Of a DNA stretch of 64,000 bases, positions 49,902 to 57,883 are shown piece by piece. Where the stretch lies: contig JAUYFI010000085.1 of assembly GCA_030691075.1 (NCBI GenBank), forward strand, positions 27,167 through 91,166, read 5' to 3'. A model generated the notes under the pieces. The model had not been told where the DNA came from. It saw only the letters and a program-made list of their open reading frames with translations, and searched no databases. The translations under genes and the position numbers were made by a program. Position 1 is the stretch's first letter, and each line of letters starts with the position of its first letter. Origin of the DNA: Sulfurisoma sp. (GTDB taxonomy: Bacteria; Pseudomonadota; Gammaproteobacteria; Burkholderiales; Rhodocyclaceae).

Positions 49902-51121
49902 GCGAGTTCTTCGACTCCCTCGAAACCCGCTCGGCCGACGAAAGAAAGTCGGCGCTGGCGGCACGGCTGCCGCGGCAAATTTCCCGCGCCAAGGCAGCGC
50001 CGTATTTCGCCGAGTCGCTCAGGCATGTCGACGCGGCGGCAGTGACTTCGCGCGCCGCGCTGGCGCGGCTGCCGGTGATCCGCAAGCACCAGCTGATCGA
50101 ACTGCAGAAGGCCCACCGGCCCTTCGGCGGCCTCGTCGCCACGGTGCGCGCCGGGCTGGCGCGCATCCATGCCTCGCCCGGGCCGATCTACGAACCCGAG
50201 GGGCGCGGCGCCGACTACTGGCGCACGGCGCGGGCGCTGTTCGCCGCGGGCTTCCGTGGCGGCGACCTGATCCACAACAGTTTCTCCTATCACATGACGC
50301 CGGGCGCCTGGATCCTCGAGGCCGGCGCGCAGGCGCTGGGCTGCGCCGTCTTTCCCGGCGGCGTCGGCCAGACCGAGCAGCAAGCGCAGGCCATGGCCGA
50401 CCTGCAGCCGGACGGCTACGTCGGCACGCCGTCTTTCCTGCGCATCCTGCTGGAAAAGACCGACGAACTGGGACTGGCCATTCCCTCGCTGAAAAAGGCG
50501 CTGGTCTCGGGCGAGGCCTTCCTGCCGCCGGTGCGCGAGGCACTGCGCGCGCGCGGCGTCGATGGCTACCAGGCCTACGCGACGGCCGATCTCGGCGTCA
50601 TCGCCTACGAGACCGTCGCGCGCGAAGGCCTGGTCGTCGATGAGGATGTCATCGTCGAGATCGTCCGTCCCGGCAGCGGCGACCCGGTGGCCGAGGGCGA
50701 GGTCGGCGAGGTGGTCGTCACCGTTTTCAATCCCGACTACCCGCTGGTGCGCTTCGGCACCGGCGACCTTTCCGCCATCCTGCCCGGCGTCTCGCCCTGC
50801 GGCCGCACGAATATGCGGATCAAGGGCTGGCTCGGCCGCGCCGACCAGACCACCAAGGTCAAGGGCATGTTCGTCCATCCCGAGCAGGTCGATGCCGTGC
50901 TCAAGCGCCATCCCGAAATCCGCCGCGCCCGGCTGGTGGTGACCAATCCCGACAGCCGCGATGCGATGACCCTGCACTGCGAGGGGGCGGGTAACGCCAC
51001 GTTTGCCGCCGCCGTCGCCGAGTCGCTGCGCGAACTCACCAAGCTGCGCGGCGAGGTAGCTTTCGTCGCCAGCCTGCCAAACGACGGCAAGGTGATCAGC
51101 GACGAGAGGAAGTTTGACTGA
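49898..51121 (+). CDS. Phenylacetate-CoA ligase-like AMP-binding protein
   Basis: IHASPGPIYEPEGRGADYWRTARALFAAGFRGGDLIHNSFSYHMTPGAWILEAGAQALG, RIKGWLGRADQTTKVKGMFVHPEQV. Confidence 0.9.
   Translation: MSEFFDSLETRSADERKSALAARLPRQISRAKAAPYFAESLRHVDAAAVTSRAALARLPVIRKHQLIELQKAHRPFGGLVATVRAGLARIHASPGPIYEPEGRGADYWRTARALFAAGFRGGDLIHNSFSYHMTPGAWILEAGAQALGCAVFPGGVGQTEQQAQAMADLQPDGYVGTPSFLRILLEKTDELGLAIPSLKKALVSGEAFLPPVREALRARGVDGYQAYATADLGVIAYETVAREGLVVDEDVIVEIVRPGSGDPVAEGEVGEVVVTVFNPDYPLVRFGTGDLSAILPGVSPCGRTNMRIKGWLGRADQTTKVKGMFVHPEQVDAVLKRHPEIRRARLVVTNPDSRDAMTLHCEGAGNATFAAAVAESLRELTKLRGEVAFVASLPNDGKVISDERKFD
49945..49967 (+). repeat. Dispersed coding repeat A, copy at N-terminus of PaaK-like ligase
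   Basis: aaagtcggcgctggcggcacggc; 22/23. Confidence 0.75.
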
Positions 51122-51177
51122 GCGGGTCCGGTCATCGGCGCATGTATTCAACTTGTTGTGGAATGCCCATGCCCATG

Positions 51178-51202
51178 CCGATGCGCATATAATGCGCATC
51201 GG
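51178..51202 (+). promoter_or_regulatory. Operator-like inverted repeat CCGATGCGCAT-ATA-ATGCGCATCGG containing TATAAT -10
   Basis: Perfect 11-bp arms, 3-nt spacer; TATAAT at 51188-51193; GGAGG SD follows. Confidence 0.85.
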
Positions 51203-51211
51203 AGGTGTGCG

Positions 51212-51463
51212 ATGAAAGCGACATTCAATAGCGAAGCGCGGAAACGCCCGGTAAATCTGACTCTGAATGAAGATCTGGTTGTTCAAGTGCGTGGCCTGAC
51301 CAACAACCTCTCCGGAGTGGTCGAGTCGCTACTTGCCGACTATGTCGAGCACGAGCGCCAGCAGCGTATTGCCAAGGCCAGAACTCTGGAGGCGACCGTT
51401 TCCATGTGGAATGCATTCAACGCCAAGCATGGATCATTCGCTGATGAGTATTCATCCCTTTGA
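51212..51463 (+). CDS. ccdA: CcdA-like antitoxin
   Basis: ARKRPVNLTLNEDLVVQVRGLTNNLSGVVESLLADYVEHERQ; followed by CcdB. Confidence 0.9.
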   Translation: MKATFNSEARKRPVNLTLNEDLVVQVRGLTNNLSGVVESLLADYVEHERQQRIAKARTLEATVSMWNAFNAKHGSFADEYSSL

Positions 51464-51472
51464 CCCGGCGCC

Positions 51473-51793
51473 ATGGCTCAATTCGATGTTCATCGGAATA
51501 CGGGAAGGCACCGGGACGATATCCCCTATGTGGTGCTCGTCCAGTCGTCGTTGTATGACAGTTACCGGCGCCGGGTAGTTGTACCCCTGGTGAGAAAGTC
51601 CGTGCTCGGGAAGGTAAGCAACCCGCGATTCAACCCCACCTTCAAAATCCAGAATGTTCAAGTGATCTTGCACCCGCTTGAAATAGTCTCGGTTCCAAAC
51701 GAGCAACTGGGTGAATATGTCGAATCCCTGAGTTCGGAGGGCAGCCGTATCATGGACGCCCTTGATGAATTACTGACTCAAGCTTGGGGATAA
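51473..51793 (+). CDS. ccdB: CcdB-like toxin
   Basis: AQFDVHRNTGRHRDDIPYVVLVQSSLYDSYRRRVVVPLVRK, C-terminal DALDELLTQAWG. Confidence 0.92.
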   Translation: MAQFDVHRNTGRHRDDIPYVVLVQSSLYDSYRRRVVVPLVRKSVLGKVSNPRFNPTFKIQNVQVILHPLEIVSVPNEQLGEYVESLSSEGSRIMDALDELLTQAWG

Positions 51794-51862
51794 ACGGCGA
51801 TATCGAATGCTCGGCGGCTTGCGCTGGGCTGCCGCCGTAGACCTGCGCCCGCCACCGCACTG

Positions 51863-53014
51863 ATGGAACTGATCAACCCCCGTACCTTTCTCGTCGTTGC
51901 CAACTTGCTCGGCATGCTCTGCGCGCTGGTGCTTTGGGTCCAGGCTCGCAGCTTTCCCGACGACATCGAAGGTTTGCGCGATTGGGCCAAGGCCGTCTTC
52001 CTGATCGGCTGCGCTTCGGGCCTGGCCTCGATGCGCCACATGCTGCCCGATGCCGTGTCCATCATCGCCGCCAGCGGCATGCTCCTGCTCGGCCAGTTCC
52101 TGCTGGTCATCGGTCTGCAGCGCTATAACGGCAGGAAGCCGTTCTGGCGGCCGACGCTCGATGTGATCGGCGCGGTGCTCATCCTCCTCATCTGGCTGAC
52201 CTATGGTGCTCATAACTATCAGGGGCGCATCTTCATCATGGCGCTGGCGCACATCGGGTTCTTTTCCTTCGGCGCGCTGCTGGCATGGCAAGCCGAGCCC
52301 AAAGGCTTCGGCAGTCGCTTCCTGACCGTGGTTTTCCTGCTGGGCGTTGTCGTCGCCGTCTGGCGTGTCGCCACGCTGTCGGCAACGGTCGACGAGGCCG
52401 ACGAGATTTTTGATTACAACCTGATCCAGCAGGTGTATCTCGGCATGTTCTCGCTCGGCGTGCTCGGCCTGTCGATAGGCTTCATTCTGCTGGCCAACGA
52501 GCGGCTGCGCGTCGAACTCGAGTTCATGGCGACGCGCGATCCCATGACCGGCGCGTTCAACCGCCGTGCATTTTTCAGCCGTGCTGCCGTCGAATGGGCG
52601 CGTGGCATGCGTTCGCGCCGGCCGTTGGCGGTGATTGCGGCGGACATCGATTTTTTCAAGAAGGTGAACGACACACACGGCCACCACATCGGCGACCTGG
52701 TCATCAAGGATTACGCCAGGCGCGCGGCGCAAATGCTGCGCCTACCGGACATCTTCGCGCGATTTGGTGGTGAGGAATTCGTAATGTTGCTGCCCGAGAC
52801 CAGCCTGGCCGAAGCCCAACACGTCGCGGAACGCATTCGGCATGAAGTCGGAACGCACCGCGACAAGGCGCTTCCGCCCTACACGGTGAGCCTCGGCGTG
52901 GCGGTGGCGCAGGGCAATGCCGGGCAGGCGGCCGACATCGAGGCATTGGTCGCCGAGGCCGACGCGGCGCTATACCGGGCCAAGCAGGGCGGCCGCAACC
53001 GCGTCGAGGTGTAG
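51863..53014 (+). CDS. Membrane GGDEF diguanylate cyclase
   Basis: RDPMTGAFNRRAFFSRA, IFARFGGEEFVMLLPET. Confidence 0.94.
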   Translation: MELINPRTFLVVANLLGMLCALVLWVQARSFPDDIEGLRDWAKAVFLIGCASGLASMRHMLPDAVSIIAASGMLLLGQFLLVIGLQRYNGRKPFWRPTLDVIGAVLILLIWLTYGAHNYQGRIFIMALAHIGFFSFGALLAWQAEPKGFGSRFLTVVFLLGVVVAVWRVATLSATVDEADEIFDYNLIQQVYLGMFSLGVLGLSIGFILLANERLRVELEFMATRDPMTGAFNRRAFFSRAAVEWARGMRSRRPLAVIAADIDFFKKVNDTHGHHIGDLVIKDYARRAAQMLRLPDIFARFGGEEFVMLLPETSLAEAQHVAERIRHEVGTHRDKALPPYTVSLGVAVAQGNAGQAADIEALVAEADAALYRAKQGGRNRVEV

Positions 53015-53016
53015 CG

Positions 53017-54234
53017 ATGGCGCGGCGATCCCTTTCCCCCGACTCCTCCGGCCCGCTGGCCGGCCTGCGCGTTCTCGACCTCACCCGCCTGCTGCCGGGG
53101 CCGGTCGCCACGCTGCACCTGGCCGACCTCGGCGCCGATGTCATCAAGATCGAAGACACCGGTGCCGGCGATTACACGCGCAGCATGGGCGTCGGCGCCG
53201 CCCCCGGCGAGGACAGCTACTTCTTCCGCATCGTCAATCGCAACAAGCGCGGCCTGCGCCTCGATCTCAAGCAGGCGGCGGGAGTGGAAGTCTTCCTGCG
53301 CCTGGCGCGCGACGCCGACGTGATCGTCGAGAGCTTCCGCCCCGGCGTCGTCGACAAGCTCGGCGTCGGTTATGCGGCGGTGAGCGCCATCAATCCGAAG
53401 ATCGTCTATTGCGCCATCACCGGCTACGGCCAGACCGGGCCGTGGCGCAGCCATGCCGGGCACGACATCAACTACGTTGCCACCGCCGGTGTGCTCGACC
53501 AGATCGGCGTGGCCGGCGGTCCGCCGGCGCTGCCCAACTTCCAGATCGGCGACCTGCTCGGCGGCGCGCTGACGGGGCTCGCCGGTATCCTCGCCGGGGT
53601 GATCGCGGCGCGGGCGACGGGGCAGGGGCGCTATGTCGACGTCTCGATGACCGACGCCGTCTTCGCCCACGCCTATTCGCCGCTGCTCTCGGTGCTGAGC
53701 CGGGGCCGCACGCTGCCGCGCGGCGAGGACGCGCTCTCCGGCGGCCTGCCGGGCTACGGCCTCTACCGCACGCAGGATGGCCGCTATCTTGCTGTCGGTG
53801 CGTTGGAGCCCAAGTTCTGGCGCCTGTTCTGCGCCACCCTTGGCCGGCCCGACTTCGAGCCCTACGGCCTGGATGCCGGCCGCGAGGGCGCGCGCGTCAA
53901 GGCGCAGCTGGCCGACATGATCGCGCGGCAGCCGCTGGCCCACTGGGCGAGGCTGTTCGGCAACGTCGATTGCGGCGTGACGCCAGCGCCGACTTTCGAG
54001 GAAGCGATGACGCATCCGCAATTGCGCTCGCGCGGCATGCTGATCGAGCATGACGGCTTGCCGCAGTTCGCGCCGCCGCTGAAGATGAGCGGCTTCGACT
54101 TCGCCGTGCGCCGCGCCGCGCCAAAAGTTCCCAAAGGGACGCAGAGCGCTGGCGCTGACGACACGGCGATCCTGCGCGAGGCGGGCTACGTGGAATCCGA
54201 AATTGCGGAGTTGCGGGCGGCTGGCACAATCTAG
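53017..54234 (+). CDS. CaiB/BaiF-type CoA-transferase
   Basis: LAGLRVLDLTRLLPGPVATLHLADLGADVIKIE, GHDINYVATAGVLDQIG. Confidence 0.94.
   Translation: MARRSLSPDSSGPLAGLRVLDLTRLLPGPVATLHLADLGADVIKIEDTGAGDYTRSMGVGAAPGEDSYFFRIVNRNKRGLRLDLKQAAGVEVFLRLARDADVIVESFRPGVVDKLGVGYAAVSAINPKIVYCAITGYGQTGPWRSHAGHDINYVATAGVLDQIGVAGGPPALPNFQIGDLLGGALTGLAGILAGVIAARATGQGRYVDVSMTDAVFAHAYSPLLSVLSRGRTLPRGEDALSGGLPGYGLYRTQDGRYLAVGALEPKFWRLFCATLGRPDFEPYGLDAGREGARVKAQLADMIARQPLAHWARLFGNVDCGVTPAPTFEEAMTHPQLRSRGMLIEHDGLPQFAPPLKMSGFDFAVRRAAPKVPKGTQSAGADDTAILREAGYVESEIAELRAAGTI
53975..53997 (-). repeat. Dispersed coding repeat A, copy in CoA-transferase
   Basis: ggcgtgacgccagcgccgacttt; 21/23. Confidence 0.6.
54123..54168 (+). 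repeat. Dispersed coding repeat A, diverged long form in CoA-transferase
   Basis: aaaagttcccaaagggacgcagagcgctggcgctgacgacacggcg. Confidence 0.5.
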
Positions 54235-54236
54235 CC

Positions 54237-55142
54237 ATGGCGATCGCCTTGGCTCTGCTGCCCGACTTTCTGCTGATCCTGCTTGGCTCCGGCTTACGCC
54301 GCTGGCTGCACCTGGGCGACCATTTCTGGAGCGGTCTGGAAAAGCTGGTCTACTTCGTGCTCTTCCCGGCGCTGCTGTTCAACGCGCTGGCCCGTGCCGA
54401 CCTGGCGTGGAGCAGTGCCGCGCCGCTGGTGGCGACGACGGCGCTGTCGATGATCGCCGGCATGCTGCTCGGCGGCGCGGCGCGCTGGCTGTTTCCGCTG
54501 TCGGCGCTATCGTCGATTTCCTTCGCCTCGCAGTTCCAGTGCGCCTTCCGCTTCAACAGCTACATCGGCTTCGCCGTGGCAGCCAAGCTGCACGGCACGG
54601 CGGGCATCGCGGCGATGGGGCTGGTTACCGGGGCCATGGTGCCGCTGGTGAATATCGCGGCGGTCGGCATGCTGGCGCGGCACGGCGGCGTGAGCCTCTG
54701 GCGCGAGCTGGCCCGCAACCCCCTGGTGCTGGCCACGCTCGCCGGGCTGCTGTGGAATATGGCGGGTTTGGGCCTGCCGGCGCCGCTCGGCCACTTTCTC
54801 GGCCGCCTGGCCGAGGCGGCCATCGCGCTCGGGCTGCTGGCGGTGGGCTCGGCGCTGCGCCTGCGCGGCCGCCCGGGCGGCGGTTACGCCGCGGCCGGTT
54901 GGTTCCTCGGCGTCAAGCTCGCGGCCGTGCCCCTGGCGGCGCTCGGCATCGCGCGGCTGTTCGGCTTGTCGGGACTCTACTTCGATATCGCGCTGGCCTT
55001 CGCCGCGCTGCCGACGGCGAGCTCGGCCTACATCCTCGCCCAGCGCATGGGCGGCGATGGCGCCAGCGTCGCCTGGCTGATTTCGGCCTCCACGCTGGCG
55101 GCGATGCTGACGCTACCCCTTTGGCTTGCCTTTGCCCGTTGA
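54237..55142 (+). CDS. AEC family (auxin efflux carrier-like) transporter
   Basis: Multiple TM helices; GLEKLVYFVLFPALLFNALARADL, ALPTASSAYILAQRMGGD. Confidence 0.88.
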   Translation: MAIALALLPDFLLILLGSGLRRWLHLGDHFWSGLEKLVYFVLFPALLFNALARADLAWSSAAPLVATTALSMIAGMLLGGAARWLFPLSALSSISFASQFQCAFRFNSYIGFAVAAKLHGTAGIAAMGLVTGAMVPLVNIAAVGMLARHGGVSLWRELARNPLVLATLAGLLWNMAGLGLPAPLGHFLGRLAEAAIALGLLAVGSALRLRGRPGGGYAAAGWFLGVKLAAVPLAALGIARLFGLSGLYFDIALAFAALPTASSAYILAQRMGGDGASVAWLISASTLAAMLTLPLWLAFAR

Positions 55143-55520
55143 GGCGCTCGCATCCTTGGCGGCAGGCTCGGTAGCCGGCGCTGCGGCAGGCGCCGCGGCC
55201 GCGACGCCCCCGGCCTGCTGCATGAAGTTCCAGGGCCACATTGCCGGATTGGCGAAGGGATTGGCGTCGGCGCCGCCGGCGGACTGGCTGATCGCCTGCA
55301 TCGTGGCCAGGGTGTTCTTCTGCATCTCCAGTCCCTGGATGGTCATCTGCAGCATCGACAGGTTGGTGCGCAGCCAGCCCTCGACAGCCTTGAGGTCGGC
55401 GATGCGGCGCTCGAGTTCGTTGGTATCGACCGTGGGCGTGACCATGCCCGGCAACTGAAAGCCCATGTTGCCCCACATGGACTTGAGGAAGTCGAGTGGT
55501 TCCTGTGCGTTCTCGGCCAT
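55113..55520 (-). CDS. phaM: PhaM-family PHA granule-associated protein
   Basis: DFLKSMWGNMGFQLPGMVTPTVDTNELERRIADLKAVEGWLRTNLSMLQMTIQGLEMQKNTLATM. Confidence 0.85.
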   Translation of the reverse strand: MAENAQEPLDFLKSMWGNMGFQLPGMVTPTVDTNELERRIADLKAVEGWLRTNLSMLQMTIQGLEMQKNTLATMQAISQSAGGADANPFANPAMWPWNFMQQAGGVAAAAPAAAPATEPAAKDASASTGKGKPKG

Positions 55521-55652
55521 GACGGATCTCCTTCAAATAGGTGGGGCATTCTACGCCCGCCGGCCGCGCCGCGGCTGACGGCCGTTCATGGCATCGTGCT
55601 AGACTCGCGCCCAAAAAAGCGTGCCCGAGATCGGGCCATCCGGAGACCGCAA

Positions 55653-56291
55653 ATGCTGAAACTATTCGTCGTCGAAGACCATGCGCTGGTGCGCGAGGGC
55701 CTGATGCTGGCCCTGCAGGCACTGGCGGTCGACGGCGAGCCGGCCGAGGTCCGGGGCGCCGCCGCGGCCGACGAGGCGCTGGCGCTGCTCGGCGACGACG
55801 CGAACATCGACCTGATCCTGCTCGACGTGATGCTCCCGGGAACCGGCGGGCTGGCGCTGCTGGGGGCGCTGCGCAAGCGCCATCCCGCGGTGCCGGTGCT
55901 GATGCTGTCGGCGCTCGACGACCCGGAAACCGTGCGCCGCGCCATGCGCCAGGGCGCGGCCGGCTTCGTGTCCAAGTCCAGTTCGACCGATACCCTGCTC
56001 GGCGCGGTGCGCGAGGTACTGGCCGGCGGCCGCTACCTGCCGCCGCAATTCGCCGACGCGCCGCCGCCCGCGCGCGGCAACATCCAGACCCGCTTCCGCC
56101 TCACCGCCGCGCAGATGCGCGTGCTCGAACTGCTGGTCGAGGGTAAGCCCAACCGCGAGATCGCCGAGGTGATTGGTGTCACCGAAGGCACGGTGAAGAT
56201 CCACGTTTCCGCGATCTTCAAGTCGCTCGACGTGTCGAATCGCTCCCAGGCCCTGCTGGTGGCGGGGCGCCATGGGCTGAAAGCCCGATAG
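55653..56291 (+). CDS. LuxR/NarL-type response regulator
   Basis: MLKLFVVEDHALVREGLMLAL, LLDVMLPGTGGL; HTH LTAAQMRVLELLVEGKPNREIAEVIGVTEGTVKIHVSAIFKSL. Confidence 0.93.
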   Translation: MLKLFVVEDHALVREGLMLALQALAVDGEPAEVRGAAAADEALALLGDDANIDLILLDVMLPGTGGLALLGALRKRHPAVPVLMLSALDDPETVRRAMRQGAAGFVSKSSSTDTLLGAVREVLAGGRYLPPQFADAPPPARGNIQTRFRLTAAQMRVLELLVEGKPNREIAEVIGVTEGTVKIHVSAIFKSLDVSNRSQALLVAGRHGLKAR

Positions 56292-56293
56292 GC

Positions 56294-56989
56294 TCAGGCC
56301 GCCATTGCCGGTTCGGTATGCATTGCCGCGGCCCTGGCCGGAATCGTGGCGCGCGGCGCGGTATCTTTCGTGATCGCGTGGTCGATGGAAATCTGCAACA
56401 GTTCCAGCACCTGATGGGCCACGCCGCGCGCGGCGTTGGCCAGCGGCGTCGGCAGCGCGGCGGGGATTTCCTTCTGCAGCAGAACCTTCGACGCTGAAAG
56501 CGAGAACACCGGTTCGAGCAGGCGGTCGCGGTAGGGAGCGAGCATGTCCTGCACGGTCTTTTCGGCGGCCTCGCGCTGCCAGGCGTTGGTCGGCCACTGC
56601 GTCGGGATGGCGTAGGCGCGCGGGAACATCTCGAGGTCACGCACGACGGTGCGGATGTCCTCGTGTGAATCGCGGAAGGGCAGCAGCACGAGGTCGGCCA
56701 CGCCGTAGAGCTTGCGGTCCATCTCGCTGCGGTTGCCGCCGCCGTCGATCACGCCCATCCAGGCCTGGAGGGAGCGGATCTTGTCGGTGACCTTGGTGAG
56801 CGCCTCGCGGGTGCGGGCATCGGCGACGAGGTAGCGGCGCCCGGCGGGATCGAGTGGTTCGCGCCAGGTGTCGGTGAGCACGCAGACCGAGCGCTGACCG
56901 AGTAGCCCGAGGCCCTGGCACAGCATGTGCGAAAGCGTGGTCTTGCCGGTGCCGCCCTTGTTGCCGATAACGCAGATGATGTCCGCCAT
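56294..56989 (-). CDS. ParA-like P-loop ATPase (orphan)
   Basis: MADIICVIGNKGGTGKTTLSHMLCQGLGLLG. Confidence 0.85.
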   Translation of the reverse strand: MADIICVIGNKGGTGKTTLSHMLCQGLGLLGQRSVCVLTDTWREPLDPAGRRYLVADARTREALTKVTDKIRSLQAWMGVIDGGGNRSEMDRKLYGVADLVLLPFRDSHEDIRTVVRDLEMFPRAYAIPTQWPTNAWQREAAEKTVQDMLAPYRDRLLEPVFSLSASKVLLQKEIPAALPTPLANAARGVAHQVLELLQISIDHAITKDTAPRATIPARAAAMHTEPAMAA

Positions 56990-57000
56990 GTCTATCCTCC

Positions 57001-57026
57001 ACACGCCCGAAGCCGGATGGGCGTGT
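57001..57026 (-). promoter_or_regulatory. Leader hairpin ACACGCCC-N10-GGGCGTGT directly before SD of ParA-like gene
   Basis: Perfect 8-bp stem; minus strand continues GGAGGATAGACATG. Confidence 0.65.
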
Positions 57027-57091
57027 CAGGCTGGGATTATTGGGGAAGGCGGGGCGGGGTGATGGGGGGAAATGCGGCGTAATCGCGGGTT

Positions 57092-57883
57092 TTATCGGCC
57101 GGCGGGGCGGTAGCAGTAGAGCTGGGTCGCGCGGCTGTCCGTGACTTCCACGATGGTTTCGGCCGCCACGCCGGGGATTTCGAAGCTGTTGCTGACCAGC
57201 AGACTGCCCGGCCGCATCTCTGCGCCGGCCTTGGCCCACAGCCGCGCCATCGGCACCGGCGAGAGGAAGGCGTAGGCGACTTCGAACAGGCCGAGGTGCT
57301 GCGCCCAGAAATCGCCGCGGCGGACGCGGCAGTTGGGCAGGCCGGCGGTGTTGAGTCGAGCCCACAGCCAGGTCAGCGGCGCGTGCTCGATGCCGACGAA
57401 CTCGCAGTCCGGCCGTTCCCGCGCCAGGGTCTTGAGCAGCCGGCCGTCGCCGCAGCCGAGATCGACGACATGGCAGGGTGTGGCCGGCAGCAGCCCGACG
57501 ACTGCCCGCGCCGTGGCGGCATTGCTGAGATACAGCGGCACGCGGCTCGTGTCGGTGCGCCAGAACACCAGCAGCAGCAGGATGAAGCCGGCGAGATACC
57601 AGGCCGGTGCGATGGCCAGGCGACTCGCCAGCACCGCCAGCGGCATGAAGCCGAGATGGATCGGCAGCCACCAGCGCGGCGCCTCGAGCTTGTGGCTGAC
57701 GAAGGCAGCGCAAAAGCCCTGGAAGACGGCGAAGCCGAGCAGGTAGGCGAAGGGGATGTCGCCGCTTTTCAACATGCGCTGAAACACCAGTGCGACCAGC
57801 CCGCCGGCGATCAGCCCGCCGAGAACCTGGGCGATCAGCGCGGCGCGCAGCGGCGGTATCGGTTCAGGTTCCCAGCGCGTCAC
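57092..57883 (-). CDS. Membrane-anchored class I SAM-dependent methyltransferase (GTG start)
   Basis: N-terminal TM helices; CHVVDLGCGDGRLLKTLARERPDCEFVGIE. Confidence 0.85.
   Translation of the reverse strand: MTRWEPEPIPPLRAALIAQVLGGLIAGGLVALVFQRMLKSGDIPFAYLLGFAVFQGFCAAFVSHKLEAPRWWLPIHLGFMPLAVLASRLAIAPAWYLAGFILLLLVFWRTDTSRVPLYLSNAATARAVVGLLPATPCHVVDLGCGDGRLLKTLARERPDCEFVGIEHAPLTWLWARLNTAGLPNCRVRRGDFWAQHLGLFEVAYAFLSPVPMARLWAKAGAEMRPGSLLVSNSFEIPGVAAETIVEVTDSRATQLYCYRPAGR

Noticed and set aside
54123-54168. Treating the diverged CoA-transferase element as a full member of repeat A
   Set aside because: Only the ends match well; alignment of the middle is ambiguous, so it was kept at low confidence
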